From Bryobacterales bacterium (GTDB taxonomy: Bacteria > Acidobacteriota > Terriglobia > Bryobacterales > Bryobacteraceae), in assembly GCA_003166475.1 (NCBI GenBank), contig PMVV01000070.1, positions 11,293 to 59,184 of the forward strand: a stretch of DNA of 47,892 nucleotides, given 5' to 3'. Position numbers and translations under genes: made by a program. Each line of letters opens with the position of its first letter. Position 1 is the stretch's first letter. This document shows, one piece after another, positions 16,999 through 25,652 of the stretch. The notes below the pieces were generated by a model. That model made no database searches. It saw only the letters and a list, made by a program, of their open reading frames with translations, and was not told the DNA's origin.

Positions 16999-18086
16999 TC
17001 CACCTCCGTCACTTTGGCGGAGAGTTCAAACCGGCCAGGCTCGCGGCCCTTGATCGCCGCCAGGGCCAACGTCAACATCTGGACGGGCAGGATCTCCATC
17101 AGGGGCCTGATCCGCTCGGCGCATTCCGGGATGCGGAATACGCCCTCGGCCGATGTTGAGACCAGCGTTGAGACCAGCGCCGAGACCAGCGCGCTTCTCC
17201 CTCCGGCTTCCCGAACGTCGGCCACCAGCTTGCGGCTAAACGGGGCCGAGCGGGCGTCGCCTTCCAGCACCAGGACGAAGACCGCGTCGCTGAGCAACTC
17301 GAAGGGACCGTGGCGGAAAGCTGCCGCGCTGAGTCCCTCCGCGGGATAGTGCGTTGACTCCTTCAAAATCAGACCGCCGGTCCCGGCCGCCGCTACCGAG
17401 GCTCCACGCCCGGCCACGAAAATGTGTTCCACGCCTTCCAAAGCCGGCCGGAGTTCGGCCACGTGGGCGGGCCACCGGCCCAGATAGTCGCGCATCGGCT
17501 CAACGGCCGCGCGCGCCTGGTCCAGCAGCAGCGCGCGATCGGTCCCGCACAGCACATCGCCCAACCAGTCGAGCGCCAGCAAGGTTGTCAGATAAGTTTT
17601 GCAGGAGACCGTGGACTCGATGCCAGCGTGCATCAGAAGCGTCGCGGTGCTTTCAGTGGCCAGCGGCGAATCCGCGGTGTTGGTGACGCCGACGATCTCG
17701 GACTGGCCCCTGGCGCATTCCATCAGCCGAACGATCTCCGCACTGCGCCCCGACTGCGAAACGGCGATCACCAGGGTATCCGGGGTCAGCCAGTCCCTCT
17801 CGTAGTGGATCAATTCGCCGGCTTCGACCATCACGGGTGTCACGCCTTCTTTCAACAAGCGCAGGTAAAGTGGGCGGCACGCATAGTAGGAGGAGCCCAT
17901 GCCGGTGAGCACGACGCGCCGCCAGCGCCCGCCGCGCAGTCCGCCAGCCATACGATCCAGCCCACGCTCGTCCGCCAGCCCCGCGATGGTTCGCGCCACC
18001 GCCTCCGGCTGCTCGAGCAGATCGCGCAGGTAAGCGCAGTCGCGCCATTTCAAGGCAAGGTCCACTTCCGTTTCTCCTTTGTCCAT
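16995..18086 (-). CDS. Double SIS-domain sugar-phosphate isomerase/deaminase-like protein (GlmS C-half/AgaS type)
   Basis: 363 residues without signal peptide, with two SIS domains. The first shows GMGSSYYACRPLYLRLL and VSQSGRSAEIVRL, matching the phosphosugar-binding loops of GlmS-type proteins. The second shows FVAGRGASVAAAGTGGLILKE and AAAFRHGPFELL, matching the GlmS E-x..KHGP region. It lacks the glutaminase domain, so it resembles AgaS or FrlB-type deaminases/isomerases that act on imported phosphorylated amino sugars. Residues around 300-315 form a repeated LVS[AT] stretch caused by a 12-bp DNA repeat. It is one base after the ROK kinase gene and overlaps the MFS gene by ATGA. Conversion of an amino-sugar phosphate is the likely role. 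Confidence 0.82.
   Translation of the reverse strand: MDKGETEVDLALKWRDCAYLRDLLEQPEAVARTIAGLADERGLDRMAGGLRGGRWRRVVLTGMGSSYYACRPLYLRLLKEGVTPVMVEAGELIHYERDWLTPDTLVIAVSQSGRSAEIVRLMECARGQSEIVGVTNTADSPLATESTATLLMHAGIESTVSCKTYLTTLLALDWLGDVLCGTDRALLLDQARAAVEPMRDYLGRWPAHVAELRPALEGVEHIFVAGRGASVAAAGTGGLILKESTHYPAEGLSAAAFRHGPFELLSDAVFVLVLEGDARSAPFSRKLVADVREAGGRSALVSALVSTLVSTSAEGVFRIPECAERIRPLMEILPVQMLTLALAAIKGREPGRFELSAKVTEVE
17155..17190 (-). repeat. In-frame 12-bp tandem repeat, three copies
   Basis: Three direct copies on the plus strand, GTTGAGACCAGC twice and then GCCGAGACCAGC. They lie inside the SIS gene and encode a repeated Leu-Val-Ser-(Ala/Thr) unit. The 12-base length keeps the frame, so copy number could vary without breaking the protein. 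Confidence 0.8.
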
Positions 18087-18087
18087 C

Positions 18088-19008
18088 TCAGTTCAGACCC
18101 GCCCGGTGGAACCAGACGCAAGCCGCGCCTAGTAGACCGCTTTGCGCGCCCAGACCGGCCAGCACGATCGACGTGTTCTCCACCGGCACCTGTGTGCAGA
18201 TCCGCTTGACCACGTCCAACGCGGGAGCCAGCAAGAGGTCGGCGCTCCGCATCATGCCGCCGCCGAGCACGATGGTCTGCGGGCAGAATATAGTCACCAG
18301 GTTGGCGAGCCCCAACCCTAGGTAGTGCGCCTCGCGCCGCACGGCCTCGAGCGCCAGCGGATCGCCCTGGCGAGCAAGTTCGCAGATTGCCGCGGCATCC
18401 ATCGGCGCTTCGCACCGCGCACGCATCCACGACTCCATTGCGGGGCCGCTGGCCAGGACTTCCCAACAGCCGTTCGCCCCGCAGTAGCAGGCTGGCCCGC
18501 TGGCGTCGAGTACGTGATGGCCGATCTCCGGGTGCGCGCCGCCGACGCCGCGATAGAGCTTCCCGTCGAGAATCATCCCGACGCCGATGCCCGTGCTGAC
18601 GGTGACGTAGAGCAGGCTGCGGCTGCCGCGGCCCGCGCCCCACGCGGCTTCCCCCAACGCGGCGGCGTCGGCGTCGTTCTCCACCGCCACGCGGACGTCA
18701 AACAGACGCCCCAGATCGGCGGCCAGCGGAGATCCCCGCCAGCCCGGCAAGGTGCCCACCTCGCCATAGACGCCAGTCTCGGGGTCTATCGGGCCGGTGC
18801 TGCCGACTCCAATCCCATCCACACTCAGACCACACTCGTGGAGCAGACGGCGCAGAACGCCACTGGTGCGCGCGAGCCCTGCGGGATAACCCAACTCGGG
18901 AGCCGTCGGCGTCTCTCCCTGCACCAGGATGCAACCTCGCGCATCCACGATGCCTACGGCGATCTTGGTTCCGCCGACGTCAATGGCTGCGGCCACGGGC
19001 CCGCTCAT
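18088..19008 (-). CDS. ROK-family sugar kinase
   Basis: 306 residues from the ATG at 19008, which overlaps the TGA of the upstream glycosidase as ATGA. The frame stays open further upstream, but that part lies inside the neighbour. The N-terminal phosphate-binding motif DVGGTKIAVGIVD, the catalytic Asp in VENDADAAALGE and the ROK zinc site (EIGHH followed by CYCGANGCWE) are all present. It phosphorylates a hexose or N-acetylhexosamine in the cytoplasm with ATP. With the SIS protein and sugar permease it fits a GlcNAc- or glucose-type pathway. The DNA-binding domain of ROK repressors is absent, so it is a kinase and not a regulator. Confidence 0.9.
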   Translation of the reverse strand: MSGPVAAAIDVGGTKIAVGIVDARGCILVQGETPTAPELGYPAGLARTSGVLRRLLHECGLSVDGIGVGSTGPIDPETGVYGEVGTLPGWRGSPLAADLGRLFDVRVAVENDADAAALGEAAWGAGRGSRSLLYVTVSTGIGVGMILDGKLYRGVGGAHPEIGHHVLDASGPACYCGANGCWEVLASGPAMESWMRARCEAPMDAAAICELARQGDPLALEAVRREAHYLGLGLANLVTIFCPQTIVLGGGMMRSADLLLAPALDVVKRICTQVPVENTSIVLAGLGAQSGLLGAACVWFHRAGLN

Positions 19009-21149
19009 TGCGGCAACTCCCGATACTCCACGATCTCGCCGCCAAATGGAGCCATGCGAATCGCAAAAACCTTGCCGTGAAGTTCGAGTGGGGAATCGCC
19101 CTCCGGCTGGACCAGTTGAACGCTGCGCAAGGCCTTGAGGGCCGTGACTGTTACGCTTTGCGCGGCATCGCTGTGGTTGGTGAGCACGACGTAGCCCCGG
19201 CCTGGACCAGTCAACGCGGCGGCCTCCACCTCCGCGCGATCCGAACGGAACAGAGGCTCGACGCCGGCCCACTCCGCCAGCGCCCGGTATACACGATGGG
19301 TGCTGTCCCCATCGTCGAAGGCGGCCGGCACGCGCGAGAGGTACTTCTCAATCGGATAGGCGCAGGTCAACACCTTTCCTTTGCCGAGCGTGTGCGCAAT
19401 CAGCGCGGGATGTCCGCTTTGATCCGTGGCGATCACCTGGCCGTCCCGCGGCTCCAGCAACGCGCCCCAATCGCCAGTGGCGCCCCCACTGGCGAAGGCG
19501 AATTCGTCGCCGGGCTTCAGATCGCCGAACGGCGCTACGACTTTAATGCGGAGATCGTGCGCCGGAATGCGGTCGGCCAGCCGGGCTCCGAACAGTTCTT
19601 CCATCTCGGGGATGGCGCTTTCGCCGTTGAGGGAGACATAGAGCGCGCCGCCGCCGCGCACGTAATCCTTGGCGCGCTGCCAGAAGGTCGTGTGCACGTG
19701 GAGGAGGTTGCGCTTGGAGCTGGTGAGCGGGGACGGCAGCAGCAGCATAGGCAATCGGCTCCAATCGCTCGATTCGCGCGGGAAGCTGGCGCGCAATCCG
19801 GCGCGGCGCGCTAGCACGAAGCTGTTCAGCCAGGTCGCGGCCAGATCGGCGCTCAACTCGCCGTAGTCGGCTCCATCCTGGCCTGCCACCGAGCCAGGCT
19901 CCTGGTCGGAGACATAGGGCACGCCGCCATACTGCGGCAGACCCAGCCCGCGCAGTTCGCCGTAAGGCTTCGACCATTCGAAGGGCACCATGATGCCGGC
20001 CTCGGCGTGGGCGGGTTCGACACCGGTCAGATCCAGCCGGTCAAGGCGCCTGCTGAACCTGCGAAACTCCGTGCCGGCCGGGCGATCGTTGCCATCCCAG
20101 GTGGTCAGGCCGAACTGGGTTTCGTGCGGTGCACGCCTGTACGGAATGCGCTGGTACGTCTGGGGAGCCGCATCGGTAAAACACCAAAGCAGGAAGCCGT
20201 TTGCGCCGCCGCCCAGTGCAGAGTATAGGTTGGCGCGCAAATAGCGCGCGATGCGCTCGGGAGTCTGTTGCGCCGAGGAGGCGCCCATCTCCTGCACCAT
20301 GACGGGCTTGCCCGCGCCGCCGGAGAGTGCCGCTTGGAACGCGGCGGCGTAGGTGGTCCTCTCGGCAAGCAGCGGATCGGGAAACAGCTCCGGGTTGTAG
20401 ACGGGATAGGGATGCACGCTCAGGAAGTCGACCTCTCCCAGGATGTTGTCGGGGCGAAACGGGCCATGACCGATGTCCTGCGCATCGGTTCCCACGACGA
20501 TGGGATGCAGGGTGTCGCTACGCCGGATGGCGCCGGCGATCAGACGGGTCCAGTTGATGGCCATCGCGTCGGTGGTTTTGCCCGCGTTCCAGAACGGAGG
20601 CTCGTCGGTGAGGTCCCAGCTCTGGATGGCCGTCTCGTTCGCGTAACGGCGTCCAAATTCTGCGGCGAGGTTGGTTTCGAGGCGCAGCATTTCCGGATCC
20701 GCATGCGGGTGACGCCCGTTCCGCCACGGCACATCCCAGATCGCTTCGCCGACCTCGTTGCCGATGAACAGGCTGGGTTGCAGATAGATCTCGAAGCGCC
20801 GGGCCAGCTTGATCAGCGCATCGAGTTGAGCGAACGCAGCCGGGTTGTAATCCCCGGGACGAGGCTCGAACCAAGCCCACACCATGTCCAATCGGACGGT
20901 GTTCACGCCCAGTTCGCGCATCTTCCGGAAATCGGCCTCCACACTCGCCGCGTCCCATTCCATGGGCCACTGCATGGCCGCCTTGGCGGGCACCCAATTT
21001 ACGCCCGCGGGGATGAATGGCCGGCCGTTGCGCAGGAAGTAGTTGCCGCTCAGCCGCACCTGGGGCAGCGGCCCCTGCGATGCGGCTGGGGATGGCAGGA
21101 GCACCACCAGCGAACACCAGACAACTGCGAACCAAGAAAGTCTTCGCAT
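19005..21149 (-). CDS. Secreted clan-A glycoside hydrolase (GH5/GH42-like) with C-terminal amidotransferase-fold domain
   Basis: 714 residues with a Sec signal peptide (about residues 1-25). A TIM barrel spans roughly 35-370: an early VNTVRLDMVWAWFEP strand, the putative acid/base E183 in WDLTDEPPFW and the putative nucleophile E287 in VMVQEMGAS, the arrangement of clan GH-A retaining enzymes. Residues of about 400-640 look like the Rossmann-type trimerisation/amidotransferase-like domain found behind GH42-type barrels, followed by a small beta domain. The usual Asn before the acid/base is Asp here. It is the first gene of the operon with ROK kinase, SIS protein and MFS permease, so its product sugar is probably what that operon metabolises. 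Substrate not deducible. Confidence 0.8.
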   Translation of the reverse strand: MRRLSWFAVVWCSLVVLLPSPAASQGPLPQVRLSGNYFLRNGRPFIPAGVNWVPAKAAMQWPMEWDAASVEADFRKMRELGVNTVRLDMVWAWFEPRPGDYNPAAFAQLDALIKLARRFEIYLQPSLFIGNEVGEAIWDVPWRNGRHPHADPEMLRLETNLAAEFGRRYANETAIQSWDLTDEPPFWNAGKTTDAMAINWTRLIAGAIRRSDTLHPIVVGTDAQDIGHGPFRPDNILGEVDFLSVHPYPVYNPELFPDPLLAERTTYAAAFQAALSGGAGKPVMVQEMGASSAQQTPERIARYLRANLYSALGGGANGFLLWCFTDAAPQTYQRIPYRRAPHETQFGLTTWDGNDRPAGTEFRRFSRRLDRLDLTGVEPAHAEAGIMVPFEWSKPYGELRGLGLPQYGGVPYVSDQEPGSVAGQDGADYGELSADLAATWLNSFVLARRAGLRASFPRESSDWSRLPMLLLPSPLTSSKRNLLHVHTTFWQRAKDYVRGGGALYVSLNGESAIPEMEELFGARLADRIPAHDLRIKVVAPFGDLKPGDEFAFASGGATGDWGALLEPRDGQVIATDQSGHPALIAHTLGKGKVLTCAYPIEKYLSRVPAAFDDGDSTHRVYRALAEWAGVEPLFRSDRAEVEAAALTGPGRGYVVLTNHSDAAQSVTVTALKALRSVQLVQPEGDSPLELHGKVFAIRMAPFGGEIVEYRELPQ

Positions 21150-21220
21150 CTTTCTACTTCAACGCCGTGCGCGGCAGTGCGCAAGCGGGGCGGAAACCAA
21201 CTACGCTATCATCCCTCGCT

Positions 21221-21292
21221 TTTGCCCGCAGCCGGCTTTCAGCGGCCCGAGCCGCCTAAAAAGGCGGCTGCGGCCAAGATTGGCCGCCCTCC
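21221..21292 (-). repeat. Intergenic hairpin array between divergent genes
   Basis: Part of the same family as 15539-15624 and 25453-25537: TTTTGCCCGCAGCCGGC at the start, an AGCCGCC/GGCGGCT hairpin and GCGGCCA-AGAT-TGGCCGC, ending in GCCCTCC. It lies between the minus-strand glycosidase and the plus-strand orphan barrel gene. The GTGGGGC end motif is missing. Confidence 0.75.
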
Positions 21293-21419
21293 AAGGGCTA
21301 GGTTACTGTCACCGTATTACGCGAGACTCAAATGCGGCGTCATCCGCAGAGCGGCGTGTGTCAGGGCTTGCGCTCCGACATTGCATACTTGAGACTCTGT
21401 TACGGTAAAGTACTTGCAT

Positions 21420-22976
21420 ATGCGACGACGTGACCTGTTGAAAGCCGTCGCCGTCGCCTCGGCGGGTCGCGAGCTGCGAGCCGATGTGCCGACGCATCTG
21501 TGGGGCGGCTACGATTTCGGACCGGGGCCGCGAGTCACCGGCCGCCTCAACCAAGGCCCCTTCGGCATCGAGCAGGACGAGGGGTGGTTTACGATCGCGG
21601 CGACCACGGCTTCCGAGCGCGCAGTGCCGAACTTCGGTCTCGGCTTGGTCGGCTACACGTGGGAAGAGAGCGGAGCGTCTCTGGCGGTGCGCGCAGGGCG
21701 AGAGGCGCTTGAACGCCATGTGGAAAAAATGGCGAGCCTCCCGTTCGTCGACGTTCTGTACATCCGCTGCGACTGGCGCGATGTGCAAAAACGCCCGGGA
21801 CGATTGGACCTCTCTCCCGTATGGGATCTCACTCTGGACGCCGCCAAGCGGCACGGCCGCCGGGTTGCCTTTCGTGTGATGCTATCGAACACCGTCGGCC
21901 AGCCGCAGTACCTCGCCATGCCCGACTTTGTGCGCGACAAAGTTCCGGTCGTCGAAATCGGCGGCCTCCAAGAGTATGGCGCGTTCAAGTTCCGGGAACC
22001 GCGCTACGACCATCCGGAGTTTCAAAAAGCTTTTCGGGATCTGGTCGAACTGCTGGCTGCGAAGTTCGACGACAACCCCCTCATCGAATGGATCGACTTG
22101 ATGCAGTACGGCTTCTGGGGCGAATCGCATACCGGAGGATTGCCCAATCCGTTTCCGGACTATTTCACCGCTGAACGGACCATGGTGTCCATGACCCAAC
22201 TCCAGCTCGATTCCTTCCGCCGCGCGCAACTGGCCGTGAATACGCAGCCGGACATCAGCAATGTGGGGAACCGGGAAGTCGTCGATATGTGCGGGCGCGC
22301 GGGCGCGTGGCTGCGCACCGACAGCATACTGGTGGAGGAACCGGAACAGATCGAGTCATTCGCCAACCGGCCGGCATGGCTGGCGGCCATCCTGGAAGAT
22401 GGTTACTTCCGCAAGTACGACAGCGCCGCGCCCGGGTATCTGCCGCCGGATCGCGCGGGCGTAAACATGCTCGAGGTTTACATGCTGCACGTTCTCGACG
22501 TGGGTGGCAATTACTGGTCTCTGTGGACCGAGGCCGACAATCTGGCCCGCTATCACGAGCGCTTTCCGCGCGGCTTTACCCGGCTCAGCCAGCGCATTGG
22601 ATATCGCGTGAGGCCGTCTTGGATCTGGCAGCGCAAGCGATATGGGGCAAACGAGTTGGTGGTGGCCTTCGCCAATGACGGAGTGGCGGGAGTGCCGGGC
22701 GTCCTGCGGGTGCATGTGAAAACCCCTGATGGCAGGGCGATCGCCGGAGGCGCGCTCGACGCCGGCCATCCGTACGCAGGCAAGCTACGGCAAGCGGCCT
22801 TCCCGCTGCCCAGAGAACTGGAAGGCCACCCGGTGGATCTGGTCGCAGAGATCGAGACCAAGGGCGGAATTCGCCGCCCAGTGCGGTGGGCCTGTGAGCA
22901 GCCACTGGAGCCGGACGGCGCTTTGCGTGTCGATGTGAAAAAGCAGTCCGACCCGGACTGGCGCAAAGGGATTTGA
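21420..22976 (+). CDS. Tat-exported TIM-barrel protein of unknown function with G-F-W-G-E motif
   Basis: 518 residues from the ATG at 21420 (a TTG two codons earlier is possible). RRRDLLKAVAVASAG is Tat-like. The body looks like a glycosidase TIM barrel: YIRCDWRDVQKRPGRLDL, then RRVAFRVMLSN, and the candidate acid E235 in MQYGFWGESHTGG. A short beta domain closes the C-terminus. The three central motifs align with the protein at 29384-30733 (SVGYWGEGW with E188), so the two are paralogs related to the DUF4832 group. No characterised function is known to me. It is followed by a hairpin array and the GH20 gene on the same strand. Clan-A glycosidase activity is inference. Confidence 0.65.
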   Translation: MRRRDLLKAVAVASAGRELRADVPTHLWGGYDFGPGPRVTGRLNQGPFGIEQDEGWFTIAATTASERAVPNFGLGLVGYTWEESGASLAVRAGREALERHVEKMASLPFVDVLYIRCDWRDVQKRPGRLDLSPVWDLTLDAAKRHGRRVAFRVMLSNTVGQPQYLAMPDFVRDKVPVVEIGGLQEYGAFKFREPRYDHPEFQKAFRDLVELLAAKFDDNPLIEWIDLMQYGFWGESHTGGLPNPFPDYFTAERTMVSMTQLQLDSFRRAQLAVNTQPDISNVGNREVVDMCGRAGAWLRTDSILVEEPEQIESFANRPAWLAAILEDGYFRKYDSAAPGYLPPDRAGVNMLEVYMLHVLDVGGNYWSLWTEADNLARYHERFPRGFTRLSQRIGYRVRPSWIWQRKRYGANELVVAFANDGVAGVPGVLRVHVKTPDGRAIAGGALDAGHPYAGKLRQAAFPLPRELEGHPVDLVAEIETKGGIRRPVRWACEQPLEPDGALRVDVKKQSDPDWRKGI

Positions 22977-22980
22977 ACGC

Positions 22981-23058
22981 CGTGGCGCAGACGATCGTTG
23001 TTTGTCGTCTGCGCACTGTGGTCGAGCTCGGCAGGCCACGAAAAACGATGGCCTACCC
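22981..23058. repeat. Two hairpins with conserved loop and compensated stems
   Basis: The first has a perfect 10-bp stem GCGCAGACGA/TCGTCTGCGC (22985-22994 with 23005-23014) around loop TCGTTGTTTG. The second, in opposite orientation, has GGTAGGCCA/TGGCCTGCC (23057-23049 with 23038-23030 read on the minus strand, one G-U pair) around loop TCGTTTTTCG. Both match the hairpin at 15326-15355 in loop and size. They fill the gap before the GH20 start. Confidence 0.8.
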
Positions 23059-23065
23059 AACAGCT

Positions 23066-25405
23066 ATGAATAAACGTTCCATAGTGCTCCAACTTGTTGT
23101 CATGCTTGCAGCCGCGGGCCTGACGGTCCCGGCATTGGCCGCCGGGGTGCCGCCCATCTTCCCGGCGCCACGCGAATCGTCTGCTGTGGCTGGGGACTTC
23201 GTTCTGGACCAGACCAGCATCATCGCCATCCCGGCCTCTCCCTCGCCGCAGGACTTGTTCCTCGCGCGCCTGCTTGCCGAAGAACTCGGCGACCGCTTCG
23301 ACTTGCACCTGAAGATCGAGCGTCTGGAGCACCTTGAGCCTGCCAGGAAGCTGATCGTCATGGGAGCCTTCTCCAGCCCCTTGGTCGCCGAGTATTGCGC
23401 CGGCCATGCCCTGAAAGTGGATGCCCGCAATCCGGGGCCTGAGGGATACATCCTTCGTACGAGCCCGGAGATCGTCGTCGTGGCGGGCAGCGATGACCGT
23501 GGCGCATTTTACGGGTTGCAGTCGCTGCGCCAGTTGGCCGTGGAGCGCGCCGGGGCCGTGCACTTCGCCGGTTACGACATCCGCGACTGGCCCACAAAAC
23601 CCTTCCGCGGCTTCAAGCTCTACCTGCCGGGGCGCAGCAACATCCCCTTCTTCAAGCGCTTCGTCCGCGACAGTCTGGCGCTCTACAAATACAACACGCT
23701 GATCGTGGAAATGAACGCCTCCATGCGGCTCGAGCGGCACCCCGAACTCAACAGCGCCTGGGTTCGCTTCTCCCGCGAGACCAACTATTGGCGCCGCAAC
23801 TATCCACCCGGCGCGCCGCACGACATCGAAATCAACTCCTCGCACCAGGACACCGCCGATGGCGGCTTTCTTGAGAAAGACGAAGTCGCCGATTTGGCCC
23901 GCTATGTCCGGCAGTTCCACATCGAGTTCGTTCCGGAACTGCCGTCCTTCACGCACAGCTACTACCTTTTGTCGGCGCACCCCGAACTGTCCGAGGTGCC
24001 GGGCGAACTCTGGCCCGACACTTACTGCCCTTCTAATCCCGAGAGCTACAAGCTGCTGTTCGATGTGTACGACGAGTACATCGACCTGTTGAAGCCGCGC
24101 ATGGTGCATGCCGGGCACGACGAGTTGTTCCAGCCGGTCGGCCTTTGCCCCCTCTGCCGCGATAAAGACATTCGCGAACGCTACGGAGAAGACGTGCGCA
24201 AGATCCACGACTACCTTGCCGGCAAGGGCGTCAGGATGGCCATCTGGGGCGACATGCTGCTCGAAGGCGTGCGCGGCGTGGGACTTCAGAAGAAGAAGGC
24301 TCCCGACGGGTTCGCCTACAACGCCCCCGGCGGTATGACGCGCGAACAGGTCGCGAGGCTGATCCCGAAAGACATCCTGATCTTCAACTGGTTCTGGTCC
24401 GCCTCGCCTCCGGAATGGAACGCCAAACAAGCCGAGGGCTTCGAAGCGCAACTCGAAGGAATGGGATTTGAGGAAGTCTACGGCAACTTCACGCCGGGAA
24501 TGGAGAACTTCGGCGCGCGGATACGCCGCAATTCGATTCTCGGCGGCGCACCCTCGGCGTGGTTTGCGACCAACGAAACCGGCTTCGGCAAGGACCTGCT
24601 GGCAGACCTGCTGAGCTGCGCCCAAGCCCTGTGGCGCGGCGACGCAATCGATGGGCGGGATCTCTCCGCTCTCGTCCAGCAGATGGCGCCGGACATCCGC
24701 ATCCGTTTCCGCGGACAGCAGCCGCCCAGCCGGACCGAGCACACTATCGAGCCCGTCTCCATCGCCAACAGCTTCAACGCCAGTTTGACGGAAAAGACCC
24801 TCGGTGTGGATCTGACCGCGATGAACAACAGCACTGTCTCGCTCGGCAATATTCCGTTCGATCTCTCCGGCAGCGCGCACAAGTCGGTCGTCGTCGTGGG
24901 CACTGATGGCACAGGCAAGACCGGACTGCCGAAAGAGTCCGGTGACATCGCCATCGGCCTCGACGCCACCAGCCTGATCTTCCTCCACGCAGCCGCGCGG
25001 CCGGCGACAAACAAGGAATCCTACCGGCTCATCTACGACCCGGACGACACCGCCGACCTGCTCGGTTGGTATGAGGTGGTCTATGCCGATGGATTCGTCA
25101 CCACCATTCCCATCCGCTACGGCGTAAATATTCAGGAGTGGAACTGGGCTGCACGAACCTCGGCCAAGGACTACTGCTACGCCGGCGACCCCATTGCGCT
25201 GGGCGGCGCCGGCGATAAGGCCGTGACCTTCTTTGCCTACGAATGGACAAATCCACGCCTGGGCCAGACCATTGCAAGCGTACGACTCAAGGGCACCACT
25301 GGCTTCCGCGGCGGGGATGCCGATTTCATCAATGGCTTGGGCCCCGTCATCCCGAATAACGCTGTTTATCTGAAGGCCATCAGCGCAGTCAGGAAGCGGG
25401 GGTGA
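23066..25405 (+). CDS. Secreted beta-N-acetylhexosaminidase, GH20, three-cysteine type
   Basis: 779 residues from the ATG at 23066, which starts a Sec signal peptide (NKRSIVLQLVVMLAAAG). The open frame extends upstream only through the hairpin repeat. Residues of about 30-150 form the GH20b N-terminal domain (DRGAFYGLQSLRQL). The barrel begins at IRDWPTKPFRGFKLYLPGRS, with the catalytic D352-E353 in HAGHDE. C321 in CPSNP lies exactly 31 residues before D352, and C361/C364 form CPLC, as in the proteins at 14193 and 40061. A beta-rich C-terminal region (about 580-779) may bind carbohydrate. The enzyme removes terminal GlcNAc/GalNAc by substrate-assisted catalysis. Its product would suit the ROK/SIS/MFS operon on the opposite strand. 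Confidence 0.87.
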   Translation: MNKRSIVLQLVVMLAAAGLTVPALAAGVPPIFPAPRESSAVAGDFVLDQTSIIAIPASPSPQDLFLARLLAEELGDRFDLHLKIERLEHLEPARKLIVMGAFSSPLVAEYCAGHALKVDARNPGPEGYILRTSPEIVVVAGSDDRGAFYGLQSLRQLAVERAGAVHFAGYDIRDWPTKPFRGFKLYLPGRSNIPFFKRFVRDSLALYKYNTLIVEMNASMRLERHPELNSAWVRFSRETNYWRRNYPPGAPHDIEINSSHQDTADGGFLEKDEVADLARYVRQFHIEFVPELPSFTHSYYLLSAHPELSEVPGELWPDTYCPSNPESYKLLFDVYDEYIDLLKPRMVHAGHDELFQPVGLCPLCRDKDIRERYGEDVRKIHDYLAGKGVRMAIWGDMLLEGVRGVGLQKKKAPDGFAYNAPGGMTREQVARLIPKDILIFNWFWSASPPEWNAKQAEGFEAQLEGMGFEEVYGNFTPGMENFGARIRRNSILGGAPSAWFATNETGFGKDLLADLLSCAQALWRGDAIDGRDLSALVQQMAPDIRIRFRGQQPPSRTEHTIEPVSIANSFNASLTEKTLGVDLTAMNNSTVSLGNIPFDLSGSAHKSVVVVGTDGTGKTGLPKESGDIAIGLDATSLIFLHAAARPATNKESYRLIYDPDDTADLLGWYEVVYADGFVTTIPIRYGVNIQEWNWAARTSAKDYCYAGDPIALGGAGDKAVTFFAYEWTNPRLGQTIASVRLKGTTGFRGGDADFINGLGPVIPNNAVYLKAISAVRKRG

Positions 25406-25452
25406 GGGCAGAAGACAGAAGTCAGCCCAACCACCCGATTCCGCTGCCAATT

Positions 25453-25537
25453 GGAGGGCGGGCAATTTTGCCCGCAGCCGGCTTTTAGCCGGCTTGGCCG
25501 CCTGAAAGGCGGCTGCGGCCATGATTGGCCGCCCCAC
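25453..25537 (-). repeat. Intergenic hairpin array, full-length copy
   Basis: Starts GGAGGGC, then GCGGGCA-ATTT-TGCCCGC, GCCGGC-TTTTA-GCCGGC, GCCGCC/GGCGGC and GCGGCCA-TGAT-TGGCCGC, ending GCCCCAC. It is almost the same as the array at 15539-15624, 10 kb away. It lies between the GH20 and the amidohydrolase genes and could act as a terminator or processing site. Confidence 0.8.
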
Positions 25538-25637
25538 AACCAATTCATCCGGAATCAGCGGGATGGAAGGGGGTCACAGACCAGGAGTCAGAAGTACGGC
25601 GCCCTCGGGGAGGTTTCGATGCACGGTGAATGCGTGC

Positions 25638-25643
25638 TATAAA
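25638..25643 (+). promoter_or_regulatory. Possible -10 element before the amidohydrolase gene
   Basis: TATAAA lies 9 bases before the ATG at 25653, with no clear -35 and no Shine-Dalgarno sequence. It would give a leader of only two or three bases. Confidence 0.3.
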
Positions 25644-25652
25644 TCGGCCATC

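Noticed and set aside
22553-25543. A 996-codon open frame on the minus strand across the GH20 gene
   Set aside because: It is antisense to a clearly conserved GH20 enzyme, has no recognisable domain and is low in hydrophobic order; long antisense frames are common in GC-rich coding DNA.
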